Shown here piece by piece: positions 1-9,419 of a DNA stretch of 64,000 bases. The stretch covers positions 1-64,000 of the forward strand of contig JAATFP010000021.1 in the NCBI GenBank assembly GCA_015655125.1, in the 5' to 3' direction. A program made the translations under genes and the position numbers. Within the stretch, counting starts at the first letter, position 1. Every line of letters starts with the position of its first letter. Source of the stretch: Chitinophagales bacterium (GTDB lineage: Bacteria; Bacteroidota; Bacteroidia; Chitinophagales; Chitinophagaceae). Below the pieces are notes generated by a model that worked only from the letters and a program-made list of their open reading frames with translations, was not told where the DNA came from and made no database searches.

Positions 1-43
1 TAATTACCTTACAAAAACAACTGTTCTTTTACTACTCTTTTTA

Positions 44-139
44 GGGGGTCAATTTAAGCCGGTATCAGGGGGTCAGTTTGAAATGGCCGAGGGGGGTTAG
101 TTTGTTTTGGCCGAAGGGGGTCAATTTGCGTGGATTTTC
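44..139. repeat. Four 24-bp tandem repeats, IS21-like terminal array
   Basis: A GGGGGTC/GGGGGTT word starts at 44, 68, 92 and 116, exactly 24 bp apart, each followed by a TCAnTTT- or TTAGTTT-like half and, in two units, TGGCCGA. Arrays of about this design, read as transposase-binding sites, occur at the ends of Bacteroidota IS21-family elements. The matching istA/istB genes would lie left of the window. An operator array for the XRE gene that starts at 157 is the alternative. Confidence 0.5.
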
Positions 140-156
140 CATTCTGATAGCAAGAC

Positions 157-378
157 ATGGTTAAAGATGCATTTTTAAAAAAATTGGGTAAAAATATTAC
201 CCGGCTTCGCGAAGAAGCTGGGCTTACTCAGCTTGAACTTGCTTTAAGGTGCGATAAGGATAAACAGAGCCTTAATCGCGTTGAGAAAGGAAGGGTTAAT
301 CCCTCGGCTTTTTATCTTTATCAAATTGCTAGGGAGCTTAATGTGCCGGTCAAAGAACTTTTCAATTTTAGCATCTAA
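157..378 (+). CDS. XRE-family HTH transcriptional regulator
   Basis: A 73-residue protein that is almost only a helix-turn-helix_3 domain (about residues 8-66). The GLTQLELA stretch is the first HTH helix and the segment around NRVEKGRVNPS is the recognition helix and following turn typical of Cro/CI-like repressors. It should bind DNA as a dimer. Single-domain XRE proteins like this control mobile elements, toxin-antitoxin pairs or restriction systems, but no such partner follows. The next gene, 563, begins a metal operon with its own promoter. It lies 17 bp after the GGGGGTC repeat array. The family is clear; the target is unknown. Confidence 0.85.
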   Translation: MVKDAFLKKLGKNITRLREEAGLTQLELALRCDKDKQSLNRVEKGRVNPSAFYLYQIARELNVPVKELFNFSI

Positions 379-549
379 AATTTTTCAAAAAATTTGCCAA
401 AATTTGCCGAGATAACAATGACGGATATCATTAGGTATAGCAGTCAAATGCAAACACTCCATTAAGCTATCATTAAACTAACTCTCTAAAAATGCAACCA
501 TAGGGATATAATTTTCAGGCTTTTCTTTCCGAACTAGGAATATAAACTT

Positions 550-557
550 TAGTTTTG
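550..557 (+). promoter_or_regulatory. Bacteroidota -7 box (TAGTTTTG) of metal operon
   Basis: The word matches the Bacteroidota TAnnTTTG -7 element and sits 5 bp before the ATG at 563, implying a very short leader. It probably drives transcription through the metal-resistance genes up to 9296. No convincing -33 TTTG was seen. Confidence 0.4.
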
Positions 558-562
558 CATCA

Positions 563-880
563 ATGAAATTTTTCACCTTAATAATGGCGCTAATAGTTCT
601 GTCGATGAGTAGAATTCCATGCATGGATGGGGCATTTGCTGCGAAAGGAAAAGATTCATGCTCAGTTGCCGCAAGGAAAAGTCAGTCTAAAAATCATGAT
701 AATACTGACGCATGTTCTCCTTTCTGCACCTGTAGTTGCTGTGCAGCTGTAGCGATATCACACTCAACAATACTCCTACATCATAAGATTTATGCTTCTG
801 CTAAATTTTATGCGTCATACCTACCTTCTAACATTATAGAAGTTTCTTTGCCTGTATGGCAACCTCCCCAGTTATCGTAA
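563..880 (+). CDS. Small secreted Cys-rich protein (DUF6660-like), metal operon leader gene
   Basis: A 105-residue protein with an N-terminal hydrophobic signal segment (residues 1-18) and a dense cysteine motif, CSPFCTCSCC, at residues 51-60, next to several histidines. This pattern resembles the small DUF6660 family found in front of CusA/CzcA pumps in Bacteroidota; I name the family from memory. The cluster of thiolates suggests periplasmic binding or sensing of soft or borderline metal ions, which is inference. It is the first gene after a TAnnTTTG promoter and is followed by a tiny membrane ORF and the czcA-like gene in the same direction. Confidence 0.65.
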   Translation: MKFFTLIMALIVLSMSRIPCMDGAFAAKGKDSCSVAARKSQSKNHDNTDACSPFCTCSCCAAVAISHSTILLHHKIYASAKFYASYLPSNIIEVSLPVWQPPQLS

Positions 881-957
881 GATTGATTTATTACACCCTT
901 GCGTAGCCGTTTTGACTTCGGCTTGTGCGCTATTTGTAATTTTTATTTCAACTTTTT

Positions 958-1104
958 ATGATCAAGCGTAAAAAGAAACACCGGCATTCTTTAGCCTTAA
1001 GGATTCTTACATCAATACTATCCATTGTGGTAATAGCTGCGTTGATACTTGCAATTGTATTAAAGGTTATGCACTATTTCCATATGGATTATAAAATATT
1101 TTAG
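958..1104 (+). CDS. Small single-span membrane protein (48 aa)
   Basis: An ATG-to-TAG frame of 48 codons encoding a basic N-terminus (KRKKKHRH, residues 3-10), one hydrophobic span (about residues 16-36) and a short tail with HYFHMD. It ends 5 bp before the start of the efflux pump gene at 1110 and lies in the operon gap between 880 and 1110, which would otherwise be empty. Position, strand and a clean membrane-protein composition support a real gene. The function is unknown; a small accessory subunit of the pump is possible. There is no strong ribosome-binding site, which is normal in Bacteroidota. Confidence 0.55.
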   Translation: MIKRKKKHRHSLALRILTSILSIVVIAALILAIVLKVMHYFHMDYKIF

Positions 1105-1109
1105 AAGAC

Positions 1110-4100
1110 ATGCTCAATAAAATCATTCAATTCAGTATAAAAAATAAACTGATCATTGGAGTGTTTACGTTAGCGTTGGTGATATGGGGCGTGTGGAGCG
1201 CAACCAAATTACCCATTGATGCCGTTCCGGACATCACTAACAATCAAGTGCAAATAATTACAATCACTCCCACATTGGCTTCACAGGAAGTAGAACAATT
1301 CGTTACCTATCCAATTGAGCAGAGCCTTGCTAACCTTCCTAATATTCAGGAAATGCGTTCTGTCTCCCGGTTTGGACTATCAAATGTGACAGTCGTATTT
1401 CATGATGACGTGAACATTTACTTTGCCCGGCAACTAATTTCCGAAAAGCTCAAAGAAGCCCAAGAAAAAATCCCTAAAGGGGTTGGCACTCCCGAGCTGG
1501 CTCCAGTAAGCACAGGTTTGGGAGAAGTATATCAATATGTAATCCACCCCAAAGAGGGTGCAGAAAATAAGTATAGCGCTATGGATTTGCGTACCATGCA
1601 GGACTGGATAGTAGCACGCCAGTTGTATGGTACTCCAGGCACAGCAGAAGTAAGTAGCTTCGGTGGCTTATTGAAGCAGTATGAAGTTGCTGTTGATCCT
1701 GCGAGGCTAAAGGCAATGAACGTAAGTATCAGCGAAATATTCACTGCTTTGGAAAAGAATAACCAGAATACAGGTGGCGCGTACATTGATAAAAAACCAA
1801 ACGCTTATTTCATTCGAGGGATTGGGTTAATAAACTCACTTGAAGAAATCAATACCATTGCAGTCAAGAATAGCACTAATGGAGTTCCCGTATTGATACG
1901 CGATGTGGCCGAGGTAAGATTTGGCAATGCCGTTCGATATGGCGCTCTTACATACAATGGAGAAAAAGAAGTCGTAGGCGGTATAGTGATGATGTTGAAG
2001 GGGGCTAATAGTGCTGCAGTAGTCGGTCGCGTAAAAGCGAAGATGAAAACCATTCAAAAATCTTTGCCCGCCGATGTGGAAATAGAAGCATTTATAGACA
2101 GGACTGGTTTAGTTAACCGGGCTATTGGTACTGTTGAAAGCAACTTGCTGGAAGGGGCATTAATTGTAATTTTTGTGCTGATTGTTTTTCTTGGAAATTT
2201 CAGAGCAGGACTGATAGTCGCATCCGCTATTCCATTATCCTTATTATTTGCATTGGGCCTGATGAATTTATTTGGCGTAAGCGCCAACCTGATGAGCCTT
2301 GGTGCTATCGATTTTGGATTGATTGTAGATGGTGCCGTAATTATTGTGGAAGCGACCCTGCATTTACTCGCTGCAAAAAATCTGAAAGAAAAACTAACCC
2401 AGCCGCAAATGGATGAAGCCGTAAAAGAGAGCGCCGGCAAGATGATGAGCAGTGCGGCTTTCGGACAGATCATCATCCTGATCGTTTATCTGCCTATTCT
2501 TACGTTAGAAGGAATCGAAGGAAAAATGTTCAGCCCGATGGCGAAAACAGTTGCCTTCGCCATTCTTGGTGCGCTGATTCTTTCACTGACATATATACCG
2601 ATGATGAGTGCGTTGTTCCTTTCCAAAAAAGCAACTCATAAAAAAAACGTAGCCGACAAGATGATGGACCTGTTTCAGCGCGGATATCAGCCGTTGATCA
2701 AGGGAGCAATAAAACTTCGGTACATAGTGGTAGGAATCGCAATATTACTATTGATCGTCACCGGTTTTATTTTCTCCCGCATGGGCGGTGTATTTATTCC
2801 GCAACTGGAAGAAGGGGATTATGCTTTTGAATTTAAGTTGCCGCAGGGAACATCCTTAAGTCAAAGCGTTGAAACCAGTATGCAGGCTGCAAGGATCATC
2901 AAACAATTTCCGGAGGTGAAAGCTGTTGTCGGTAAAACAGGCTCCGGTGAAATACCTACCGATCCCATGCCTCCGGAAGCAACTGATATGATGATCGTAT
3001 TGAAAGACAAAAAGGAATGGACCACCACGAAGGATTACAAGGAACTTTCTGAAATGATCGCTGAAAAGTTATCTGTTTTGCCAGGAGTATTTGTAGAAGA
3101 AAGCCAACCCATTCAAATGCGTTTTAATGAATTGATGACGGGAGTGAAACAAGATGTAGCAGTAAAGATTTTTGGAGAGAATATAGATACTTTGGCGCAA
3201 TTGGCCGAACGCGTTGCAAAAGTGATTAGTAAAACAGAAGGCGCAGGTGTTCCGCAAATTGAACGTACAACCGGCCTTCCACAAATTACTATACAATATG
3301 ACCGGGCCAGACTGGCGAATTATGGTTTGAATGTTGAGGATGTTAACCGCACCGTGAGCACCGCCTTTGCCGGCGAGGCAGCCGGTGTGGTATATGAAAA
3401 TGAAAGGAAATTTGATCTTGTCGTAAGGCTGGATAGCGCAAACCGGAGTTCAATTGAAGACGTAAGCAATTTGTTTATCACTACATCAACAGGCAATCAA
3501 ATCCCGTTATCACAGGTAGCAATGGTTGCTTTCAAAGAAGGCCCATCCCAGATAACAAGAGAAGATGGAAAACGAAGGATCGTGATAGGATTTAATATTG
3601 AAGGAAGGGATGTTCAAAGTGTTGTGAAGGAAATTCAGCAAAAACTGGGAACCGCCAACTTACTTCCGCAAGGATACTACTACACTTATGGCGGCACATT
3701 CGAAAACTTACAGAAGGCATCGGCACGGTTAATGATCGTCGTTCCGGCAGCGTTATTGCTCATATTTTTTATGTTATACTTTACGTTCAATTCTGCAAAA
3801 GATGCTGCATTGATCTTTACCGCAATCCCTATGAGTGCCATCGGTGGTGTATTTGCCTTACTCATACGCGGTATGCCTTTCAGCATTTCAGCGGGGGTAG
3901 GATTTATCGCATTATTTGGCGTTGCGGTACTCAACGGTATTGTATTGATCAGCACTTTTAACCAGTTAAAAAAAGAAGGGATAACCGATGTGGTGGCAAG
4001 AGTATTGGAAGGAACGAAGATAAGATTGCGGCCGGTGCTGATGACCGCGACGGTAGCTGCGCTTGGATTTTTGCCGATGGCCTTTTCAAACGGCGCTGGT

Positions 4101-5441
4101 GGTGAAGTTCAGAAGCCATTGGCAACAGTTGTGATCGGCGGATTGATCACGGCAACATTCCTGACGCTGGTGGTGGTTCCATGTTTGTATATTATTTTTT
4201 CGGGAAAAGTAAAGGTCGCAGTATCTCCCGGCAAAATCGTCGCAGGCATAGCCATCCTTTTATTCTCCGGCTTTTCTTCGATAGCACAAAAAACTGCAGC
4301 ACCGGTTAGTATTTCATTTGAAGAATTATACGACAAGGCATTGGAAAATAACCTGCAATTAAAATCTTCCGATCTGCAGATACAGCGTAGCAAAGCTTTA
4401 GCAAAAACGGGTTTTGCTATTCCAAATACAGGAGTGTTTGCGGAAAACGAAGATTTGAAACCCGGCGATAGTAAGGGAATTCTTAAGATTGGCGTATCTC
4501 AAACGCTCGACTGGCCAGGATTATATAAAGCCAGAAATAAATTGCTGGAGCAACAGTTAAAAACGGTGGAGATCAATAAACAGATCCAAGCGCTGGAAAT
4601 AAAAAGAGAACTGCAGACAGCCTATTATTCCCTATGGTACTATCAGAGCAGACAACTTCTGTGGATCAGGCTGGATAGTATTTACCGATCACTTGCAGAC
4701 GCGGCTACATTAAGGGTTCGCACGGGTGAGAGCGCTGGCCTTGACAGCATTGCGGCACAGGCAAAATCGAAAGAAACTTCGGTGCAGCTTTTATTGTTAT
4801 CGAGGGACATCGAAGCCGAACAGGAAGCCATCCGGAAAAGCATCCATTCCGATACGGCTTACCTCGCATCCGAAACTGTTTTGAAAAAGTTGTTACCCAT
4901 ATATCCTGATACTTCCTTTACTGCACATCCGCTGACCATGTTGCAACAACAGAATATATCAGTTGCCGGGGCGGAGCTGGAAGTAAGCAGACAAGGCAGA
5001 AAGCCAAATTTTGAAGGCCGTTTTTTTTCACAGCGATTGTATGGTGCTACCCCTTATTATTCCGGATTCTCTGTGAAAGTAGGTATTCCCATTTTTGGAA
5101 AAAACAGCTACCGCAACATTATTAATGCGGGCAGATTTGAACAACAATACCAGCAGTCTGTCTTCAATTATCGAAAGCAGTTATTGTCTGTTGAATACCG
5201 TACCGCTTCGCTACAGATACAAAAAAACAATGAGTTGTTGAGTTACTACGAAAACACTGGTCTCTCGCAGGCTGATGCGATTATTAAAGCAGCCAACCTT
5301 TCTTATCGTGCAGGGGAGATCAGTTTTGCGGAACTTTCTCAATACCTCACACAGGCGATAGATATTCAACGAAACTATCTCGATGTGCTGAACCAGTACA
5401 ATCAATCGGTGATTCAACTAAATTATTATTCAAACAGATAA
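1110..5441 (+). CDS. CusA/CzcA-family heavy-metal RND pump fused to TolC-like channel
   Basis: A 1443-residue fusion. Residues 1 to about 1035 form a heavy-metal RND transporter: the first span is near residues 12-33, and TM4 carries the HME-type motif with D401, D407 and E414 (VDGAVIIVE). It would use proton flux to move divalent or monovalent metal ions from periplasm or cytoplasm outward. After about residue 1060 comes an outer-membrane efflux (TolC/OEP) domain with long coiled-coil helices. Fused pump-channel genes of about 1440 residues are common in Bacteroidota. The channel half needs its own export, and how that happens in a fusion is not evident. The adaptor gene follows 15 bp downstream. 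The metal cannot be read from sequence; Co/Zn/Cd or Cu are possible. Confidence 0.92.
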   Translation: MLNKIIQFSIKNKLIIGVFTLALVIWGVWSATKLPIDAVPDITNNQVQIITITPTLASQEVEQFVTYPIEQSLANLPNIQEMRSVSRFGLSNVTVVFHDDVNIYFARQLISEKLKEAQEKIPKGVGTPELAPVSTGLGEVYQYVIHPKEGAENKYSAMDLRTMQDWIVARQLYGTPGTAEVSSFGGLLKQYEVAVDPARLKAMNVSISEIFTALEKNNQNTGGAYIDKKPNAYFIRGIGLINSLEEINTIAVKNSTNGVPVLIRDVAEVRFGNAVRYGALTYNGEKEVVGGIVMMLKGANSAAVVGRVKAKMKTIQKSLPADVEIEAFIDRTGLVNRAIGTVESNLLEGALIVIFVLIVFLGNFRAGLIVASAIPLSLLFALGLMNLFGVSANLMSLGAIDFGLIVDGAVIIVEATLHLLAAKNLKEKLTQPQMDEAVKESAGKMMSSAAFGQIIILIVYLPILTLEGIEGKMFSPMAKTVAFAILGALILSLTYIPMMSALFLSKKATHKKNVADKMMDLFQRGYQPLIKGAIKLRYIVVGIAILLLIVTGFIFSRMGGVFIPQLEEGDYAFEFKLPQGTSLSQSVETSMQAARIIKQFPEVKAVVGKTGSGEIPTDPMPPEATDMMIVLKDKKEWTTTKDYKELSEMIAEKLSVLPGVFVEESQPIQMRFNELMTGVKQDVAVKIFGENIDTLAQLAERVAKVISKTEGAGVPQIERTTGLPQITIQYDRARLANYGLNVEDVNRTVSTAFAGEAAGVVYENERKFDLVVRLDSANRSSIEDVSNLFITTSTGNQIPLSQVAMVAFKEGPSQITREDGKRRIVIGFNIEGRDVQSVVKEIQQKLGTANLLPQGYYYTYGGTFENLQKASARLMIVVPAALLLIFFMLYFTFNSAKDAALIFTAIPMSAIGGVFALLIRGMPFSISAGVGFIALFGVAVLNGIVLISTFNQLKKEGITDVVARVLEGTKIRLRPVLMTATVAALGFLPMAFSNGAGGEVQKPLATVVIGGLITATFLTLVVVPCLYIIFSGKVKVAVSPGKIVAGIAILLFSGFSSIAQKTAAPVSISFEELYDKALENNLQLKSSDLQIQRSKALAKTGFAIPNTGVFAENEDLKPGDSKGILKIGVSQTLDWPGLYKARNKLLEQQLKTVEINKQIQALEIKRELQTAYYSLWYYQSRQLLWIRLDSIYRSLADAATLRVRTGESAGLDSIAAQAKSKETSVQLLLLSRDIEAEQEAIRKSIHSDTAYLASETVLKKLLPIYPDTSFTAHPLTMLQQQNISVAGAELEVSRQGRKPNFEGRFFSQRLYGATPYYSGFSVKVGIPIFGKNSYRNIINAGRFEQQYQQSVFNYRKQLLSVEYRTASLQIQKNNELLSYYENTGLSQADAIIKAANLSYRAGEISFAELSQYLTQAIDIQRNYLDVLNQYNQSVIQLNYYSNR

Positions 5442-5456
5442 AACTTATTCATAAAA

Positions 5457-6641
5457 ATGAGAACAATCTTTATAACCTTGTGTATCGCCCTTTGCTTTAC
5501 GGCATGCAGCAATAATAAACCCGAACAAGAAAGCCAGGAAATGAAATCACCACTTGAAAAGATGGAGGAAAAGGAATCTGCTTTTATCGAGATCACTTCC
5601 GAGCAGATGAAAGCAGTGAACATACAAACAGACAGCGTTCAGCAAAAAAATCTTACTTCTACCATCAAAGTAAATGGCGTGCTAACTGTACCTAACCAAA
5701 ATAAAGCATTGGTTACTTCGGTTACAAACGGTGTCATAAAAACTTTGCATGTGCAACCGGGAGATTTAGTTGGCAAAGGGCAATTGATCGCCACGATCAT
5801 CAATCCCGACGTAGCGCCCATACAGCAGCAGTTACAGATTACCAATGCCCAAATTTCTCTGGCAGAAATTGAGCAGAAGCGCCAACAGGAGTTGATTGCC
5901 GGTAATGCGGCACCACTTAAAAATCTACAACGCATCAATACTGAGCTGGCTACTTTACGTGCTACCCGTAACGGACTCCAGCAACAGCTTCGGGCCATGG
6001 GCCTTTCATCTGGTGGCGGAAACATCAGTACAATTTTGCGGGTATTGGCACCCATCAGCGGAACCGTTAGTGAAGTATCTGCCCAAATAGGATCGAATGT
6101 GGACGCATCTACGCCCATCGCACAAATTGTAAACAACTCCCAATTACATCTTGATATTTTTATTTATGAAAAAGACCTCGGCAAAGTAAAGGAAAAGCAA
6201 TCTATTAGCTTTTCTCTGACTAACCTGCAAGACAGGGTGTACAATGCTGAAATCTATTCAGTTGGTTCCGCATTTGCCAGTGAAACAAAAACTATTCCTG
6301 TGCATGCGGTAGTAAAGGGTGATAAAACGGGACTTATAGACGGAATGAATATCACTGCGTCCATCAGTACAGGTACTGTGATGGTTCCCGCTGTACCAAC
6401 CGAAGCCATCGTAACCAATAACGGGCAGGATTATATTTTTATAGTTTCTCAAAATAAAGCGAACGATACCACAAAAAAAGATATCATCCTGTTTGAAAAA
6501 TGGCCAATTACAAAAGGTGCTGTTGATGCTGGTTTCACGGAGATCATTGCTGTGAATCCATTGCCAACTAACGCAAGGATCGTAACGAAGGGCTCGTTTT
6601 TTGTTTTAGCTAAGATGACTAATAAAGGCGAAGAAGACTAA
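5457..6641 (+). CDS. CzcB/CusB-like RND periplasmic adaptor lipoprotein
   Basis: A 394-residue membrane fusion protein. The start gives a lipoprotein signal with a lipobox FTAC ending at Cys17, so it is probably anchored in the inner membrane facing the periplasm. A barrel-sandwich (biotinyl-lipoyl-like) domain is split around a coiled-coil hairpin (about residues 125-185), followed by the beta-barrel and membrane-proximal domains typical of HlyD/CzcB proteins. It should dock the RND pump to the outer-membrane channel domain encoded 15 bp upstream. No separate histidine-rich metal-binding tail is present. The next gene starts 18 bp downstream. Confidence 0.9.
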   Translation: MRTIFITLCIALCFTACSNNKPEQESQEMKSPLEKMEEKESAFIEITSEQMKAVNIQTDSVQQKNLTSTIKVNGVLTVPNQNKALVTSVTNGVIKTLHVQPGDLVGKGQLIATIINPDVAPIQQQLQITNAQISLAEIEQKRQQELIAGNAAPLKNLQRINTELATLRATRNGLQQQLRAMGLSSGGGNISTILRVLAPISGTVSEVSAQIGSNVDASTPIAQIVNNSQLHLDIFIYEKDLGKVKEKQSISFSLTNLQDRVYNAEIYSVGSAFASETKTIPVHAVVKGDKTGLIDGMNITASISTGTVMVPAVPTEAIVTNNGQDYIFIVSQNKANDTTKKDIILFEKWPITKGAVDAGFTEIIAVNPLPTNARIVTKGSFFVLAKMTNKGEED

Positions 6642-6659
6642 TCAGATATCAGGAGCAAC

Positions 6660-7274
6660 ATGTATAGCATCATAATAGGAAGTATTTTACTAAGTTTATT
6701 GCACGCGGTGATTCCTAATCACTGGCTACCGGTATTGGCTATCGGTAAAAAGGATAACTGGAGTCTGTCCGAAATCACCCGGGTTACTTTTTTATCAGGT
6801 CTTGCCCATGCTTTAAGCACTATAGTAATTGGTGTTATACTCGGATATCTAGGGTTACAGCTTGCTGATAAAATCGAATATTTTACTCACCTCATTGCTC
6901 CTTCGGTTCTGTTAATAATTGGCTTCTATTTTATCTACCAGCATCACCGGCACAAACATTTTCATTTACACAATACGCCGAAACCATCCTTACCAAAGAA
7001 GAGGATCATATTGGCTTTGGTAATCGGTATGTTTTTGTCGCCATGCATGGAAATAGAAGCATACTTTTTATTAGCTGGAGCAAAAGGTTGGTGGGCTGTA
7101 TTGCTTATAGCAATTTTATATCTAACGATTTCAGTTTCAGGAATGGTGTTGTGGGTAAGATTAGCTTACAAAGGAATTTTAAAATTAAACTGGCACACAC
7201 TTGAACATAATTCTGGCATCATAACCGGTTGGACACTGGTAATTACTGGCATCATTTCATTTTTTATTTCATAA
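6660..7274 (+). CDS. Six-span membrane protein, NiCoT/TauE-like putative metal exporter
   Basis: A 204-residue integral membrane protein with about six hydrophobic spans. The first span carries HAVIPNHW (residues 15-22), and a cytoplasmic or periplasmic loop has a histidine cluster (QHHRHKHFHLH, residues 94-104). A second conserved patch, LSPCMEIEAYF, lies in a later span. The layout recalls the NiCoT/HupE/TauE-SafE transporter group, where a histidine-rich loop follows the first helices. Its place between the RND adaptor and a P-type ATPase supports metal transport. The direction and substrate are inference. Confidence 0.6.
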   Translation: MYSIIIGSILLSLLHAVIPNHWLPVLAIGKKDNWSLSEITRVTFLSGLAHALSTIVIGVILGYLGLQLADKIEYFTHLIAPSVLLIIGFYFIYQHHRHKHFHLHNTPKPSLPKKRIILALVIGMFLSPCMEIEAYFLLAGAKGWWAVLLIAILYLTISVSGMVLWVRLAYKGILKLNWHTLEHNSGIITGWTLVITGIISFFIS

Positions 7275-7283
7275 ACTTTTTAT

Positions 7284-9296
7284 ATGTCAACAGAACTTCA
7301 GAATACAGATGATAACAATTTAAAAAACAAAGCAAATGCAAATAATGCTGAAGCTAAACAACATGATCATCAAGAAGGCGACGATCATAAACATGACGCC
7401 GAAGATGATGAGCATGATCATGGTGGCGATGAGGAAACAGGCTGGAGGTCACATTGGCCCTTGTTAACCTCACTAGGTGTTTTAATATTGATGCTCGTAT
7501 TGGAGTTCGGGTTCAAGTTTATTCCAAAGTTTCCGATAAACCTGATAGTCTATGCAATTGCATTTCTGTTGGCAGGTTACAATGTGCTCGATCTCGCATG
7601 GCGCAAGGCAAAGCGATTCGATTTTTTCAATGAATTCTTTCTAATGAGTGTGGCAACTATTGGGGCATTTGCAATTGGCTCTTACAGTGAAGGGGTGGCC
7701 GTGATGGTTTTCTACTCCATCGGTGAGTGGTTTCAAGATAGCGCTGTTAATAAAGCCAAACGAAGCATTAAAGCGCTGCTTGATGTTCGTCCGGATGAGG
7801 TAACGGTATTAAGGGACGGAAAGCCGACCGTGATACATCCCAATGAAATTAAAGTGGATGAGATCATCCAGGTGAAAGCTGGAGAAAAAGTGGCACTCGA
7901 CGGGGAACTGAATTCCGATGCAGCCACTTTCAACACTGCGGCGCTTACCGGTGAAAGTAAACCCGACACCAAACGCAAAGGAGAAGTTGTGTTTGCGGGA
8001 ATGATCAACCTGGACAAAGTTTCTGAAATAAAAGTAAAAGCGCTTTTTACCGATAGTAAGTTGAGCAAAATACTCGAGATGGTTCAGGATGCTACTGCAC
8101 GCAAATCGCAAACACAGTTGTTCATCAGCAGGTTTGCAAAAATTTACACACCGATTGTTTTTGCGCTGGCACTGGCAGTATGTTTTATCCCTTATTTTTT
8201 TGTTGACCCTTACATTTTCAATGTTTGGTTCTATCGTGCGTTGGTCTTTTTGGTGATCAGTTGCCCTTGTGCATTAGTGGTATCAATTCCTTTGGGCTAT
8301 TTTGGTGGTATTGGGCTGGCATCAAAGAATGGCATCCTGTTTAAAGGGTCTAACTTTTTAGATGTTGTTACTAAAATAAATGTGGTGGTGATGGATAAAA
8401 CCGGCACGCTTACAAAAGGGGTATTTAATGTGCAGGAAGTGATTACGAATGACTTTGATAAAGATGAACTGATAAAGCTGGCGGCCGCGATTGAAAGTAA
8501 TTCTACACATCCTATTGCAAAAGCAGTCGTTCAATATGCAGGCGAAAAAGTCAACGCTTTTAAGGCAGAAAATGTTGAAGAGATTTCAGGGCATGGATTA
8601 AAAGGGACCGTTAATGGTAAGTCGGTATTAGCTGGAAACGCAAAGTTGTTGAAAAAGTTCAATATCGAACATCCTGCAGAAATTGAGACCATTGTTGATA
8701 CAATCGTTGTGATTGCTATAAATGAAAAGTACGCAGGATATATCACTATAGCCGATGAGATAAAGGAGGATGCAAAACAGGCTATTGAGGCAATGCACAA
8801 ACTCAATATTCAAACGGTCATGCTTAGTGGCGACAAACAATCTGTTGTAGATAAAGTAGCTCAAACGCTGGGTATAGACAACGCTTACGGCGATCTGTTA
8901 CCGGAAGGAAAAGTTGAGAAGGTGCAGGCATTAAAAAATGAAGGAAAGCAGCTTGCGTTTGTTGGGGATGGAGTAAACGATGCGCCAGTAGTTGCGTTGG
9001 CAGACGCAGGAATTGCGATGGGGGGATTAGGTAGTGATGCAACTATTGAAACGGCAGATATCGTTATCCAAAATGATCAGCCTTCAAAAATTGTAACCGC
9101 TATTAAAATAGGAAAGATTACGCGCAGTGTTGTCTGGCAGAATATTATCATCGCAATGGTGGTTAAAGTTATTGTATTGGGACTTGGTGCGGGTGGTGTT
9201 GCAACTTTATGGGAAGCGGTTATAGCTGACGTGGGAGTTGCGCTTTTGGCTATATTGAATGCAGTGAGGATTCAAAAAATGACGATCAAGATGTGA
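7284..9296 (+). CDS. P1B-type heavy-metal-translocating ATPase (Zn/Cd/Pb type)
   Basis: A 670-residue ATPase. It has the CPC metal-site motif (residues 327-329), the phosphorylated Asp in DKTGT (D371), the hinge GDGVNDAP, and an Asp-Val-Gly in the last membrane helix (D649). The D649 motif fits the P1B-2 Zn/Cd/Pb-exporting subgroup. There is no N-terminal ferredoxin-like HMA domain. Instead residues 25-50 form a histidine/aspartate-rich tail that may bind metal. It should pump ions from cytoplasm to periplasm, handing them to the RND system encoded upstream. It starts 9 bp after the preceding gene and ends the operon. Substrate assignment rests on motif class only. Confidence 0.9.
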   Translation: MSTELQNTDDNNLKNKANANNAEAKQHDHQEGDDHKHDAEDDEHDHGGDEETGWRSHWPLLTSLGVLILMLVLEFGFKFIPKFPINLIVYAIAFLLAGYNVLDLAWRKAKRFDFFNEFFLMSVATIGAFAIGSYSEGVAVMVFYSIGEWFQDSAVNKAKRSIKALLDVRPDEVTVLRDGKPTVIHPNEIKVDEIIQVKAGEKVALDGELNSDAATFNTAALTGESKPDTKRKGEVVFAGMINLDKVSEIKVKALFTDSKLSKILEMVQDATARKSQTQLFISRFAKIYTPIVFALALAVCFIPYFFVDPYIFNVWFYRALVFLVISCPCALVVSIPLGYFGGIGLASKNGILFKGSNFLDVVTKINVVVMDKTGTLTKGVFNVQEVITNDFDKDELIKLAAAIESNSTHPIAKAVVQYAGEKVNAFKAENVEEISGHGLKGTVNGKSVLAGNAKLLKKFNIEHPAEIETIVDTIVVIAINEKYAGYITIADEIKEDAKQAIEAMHKLNIQTVMLSGDKQSVVDKVAQTLGIDNAYGDLLPEGKVEKVQALKNEGKQLAFVGDGVNDAPVVALADAGIAMGGLGSDATIETADIVIQNDQPSKIVTAIKIGKITRSVVWQNIIIAMVVKVIVLGLGAGGVATLWEAVIADVGVALLAILNAVRIQKMTIKM

Positions 9297-9419
9297 TTTG
9301 CTACTGCGGCGGGTTAGCATGAGGTAACAAGAGTAATAAACTGCCTTGGCACGAGCTTTGATTTTTAGAAAAAAAATTTTACAACGGATACATCTCAACT
9401 CATAAGAGAACTCAACTCA

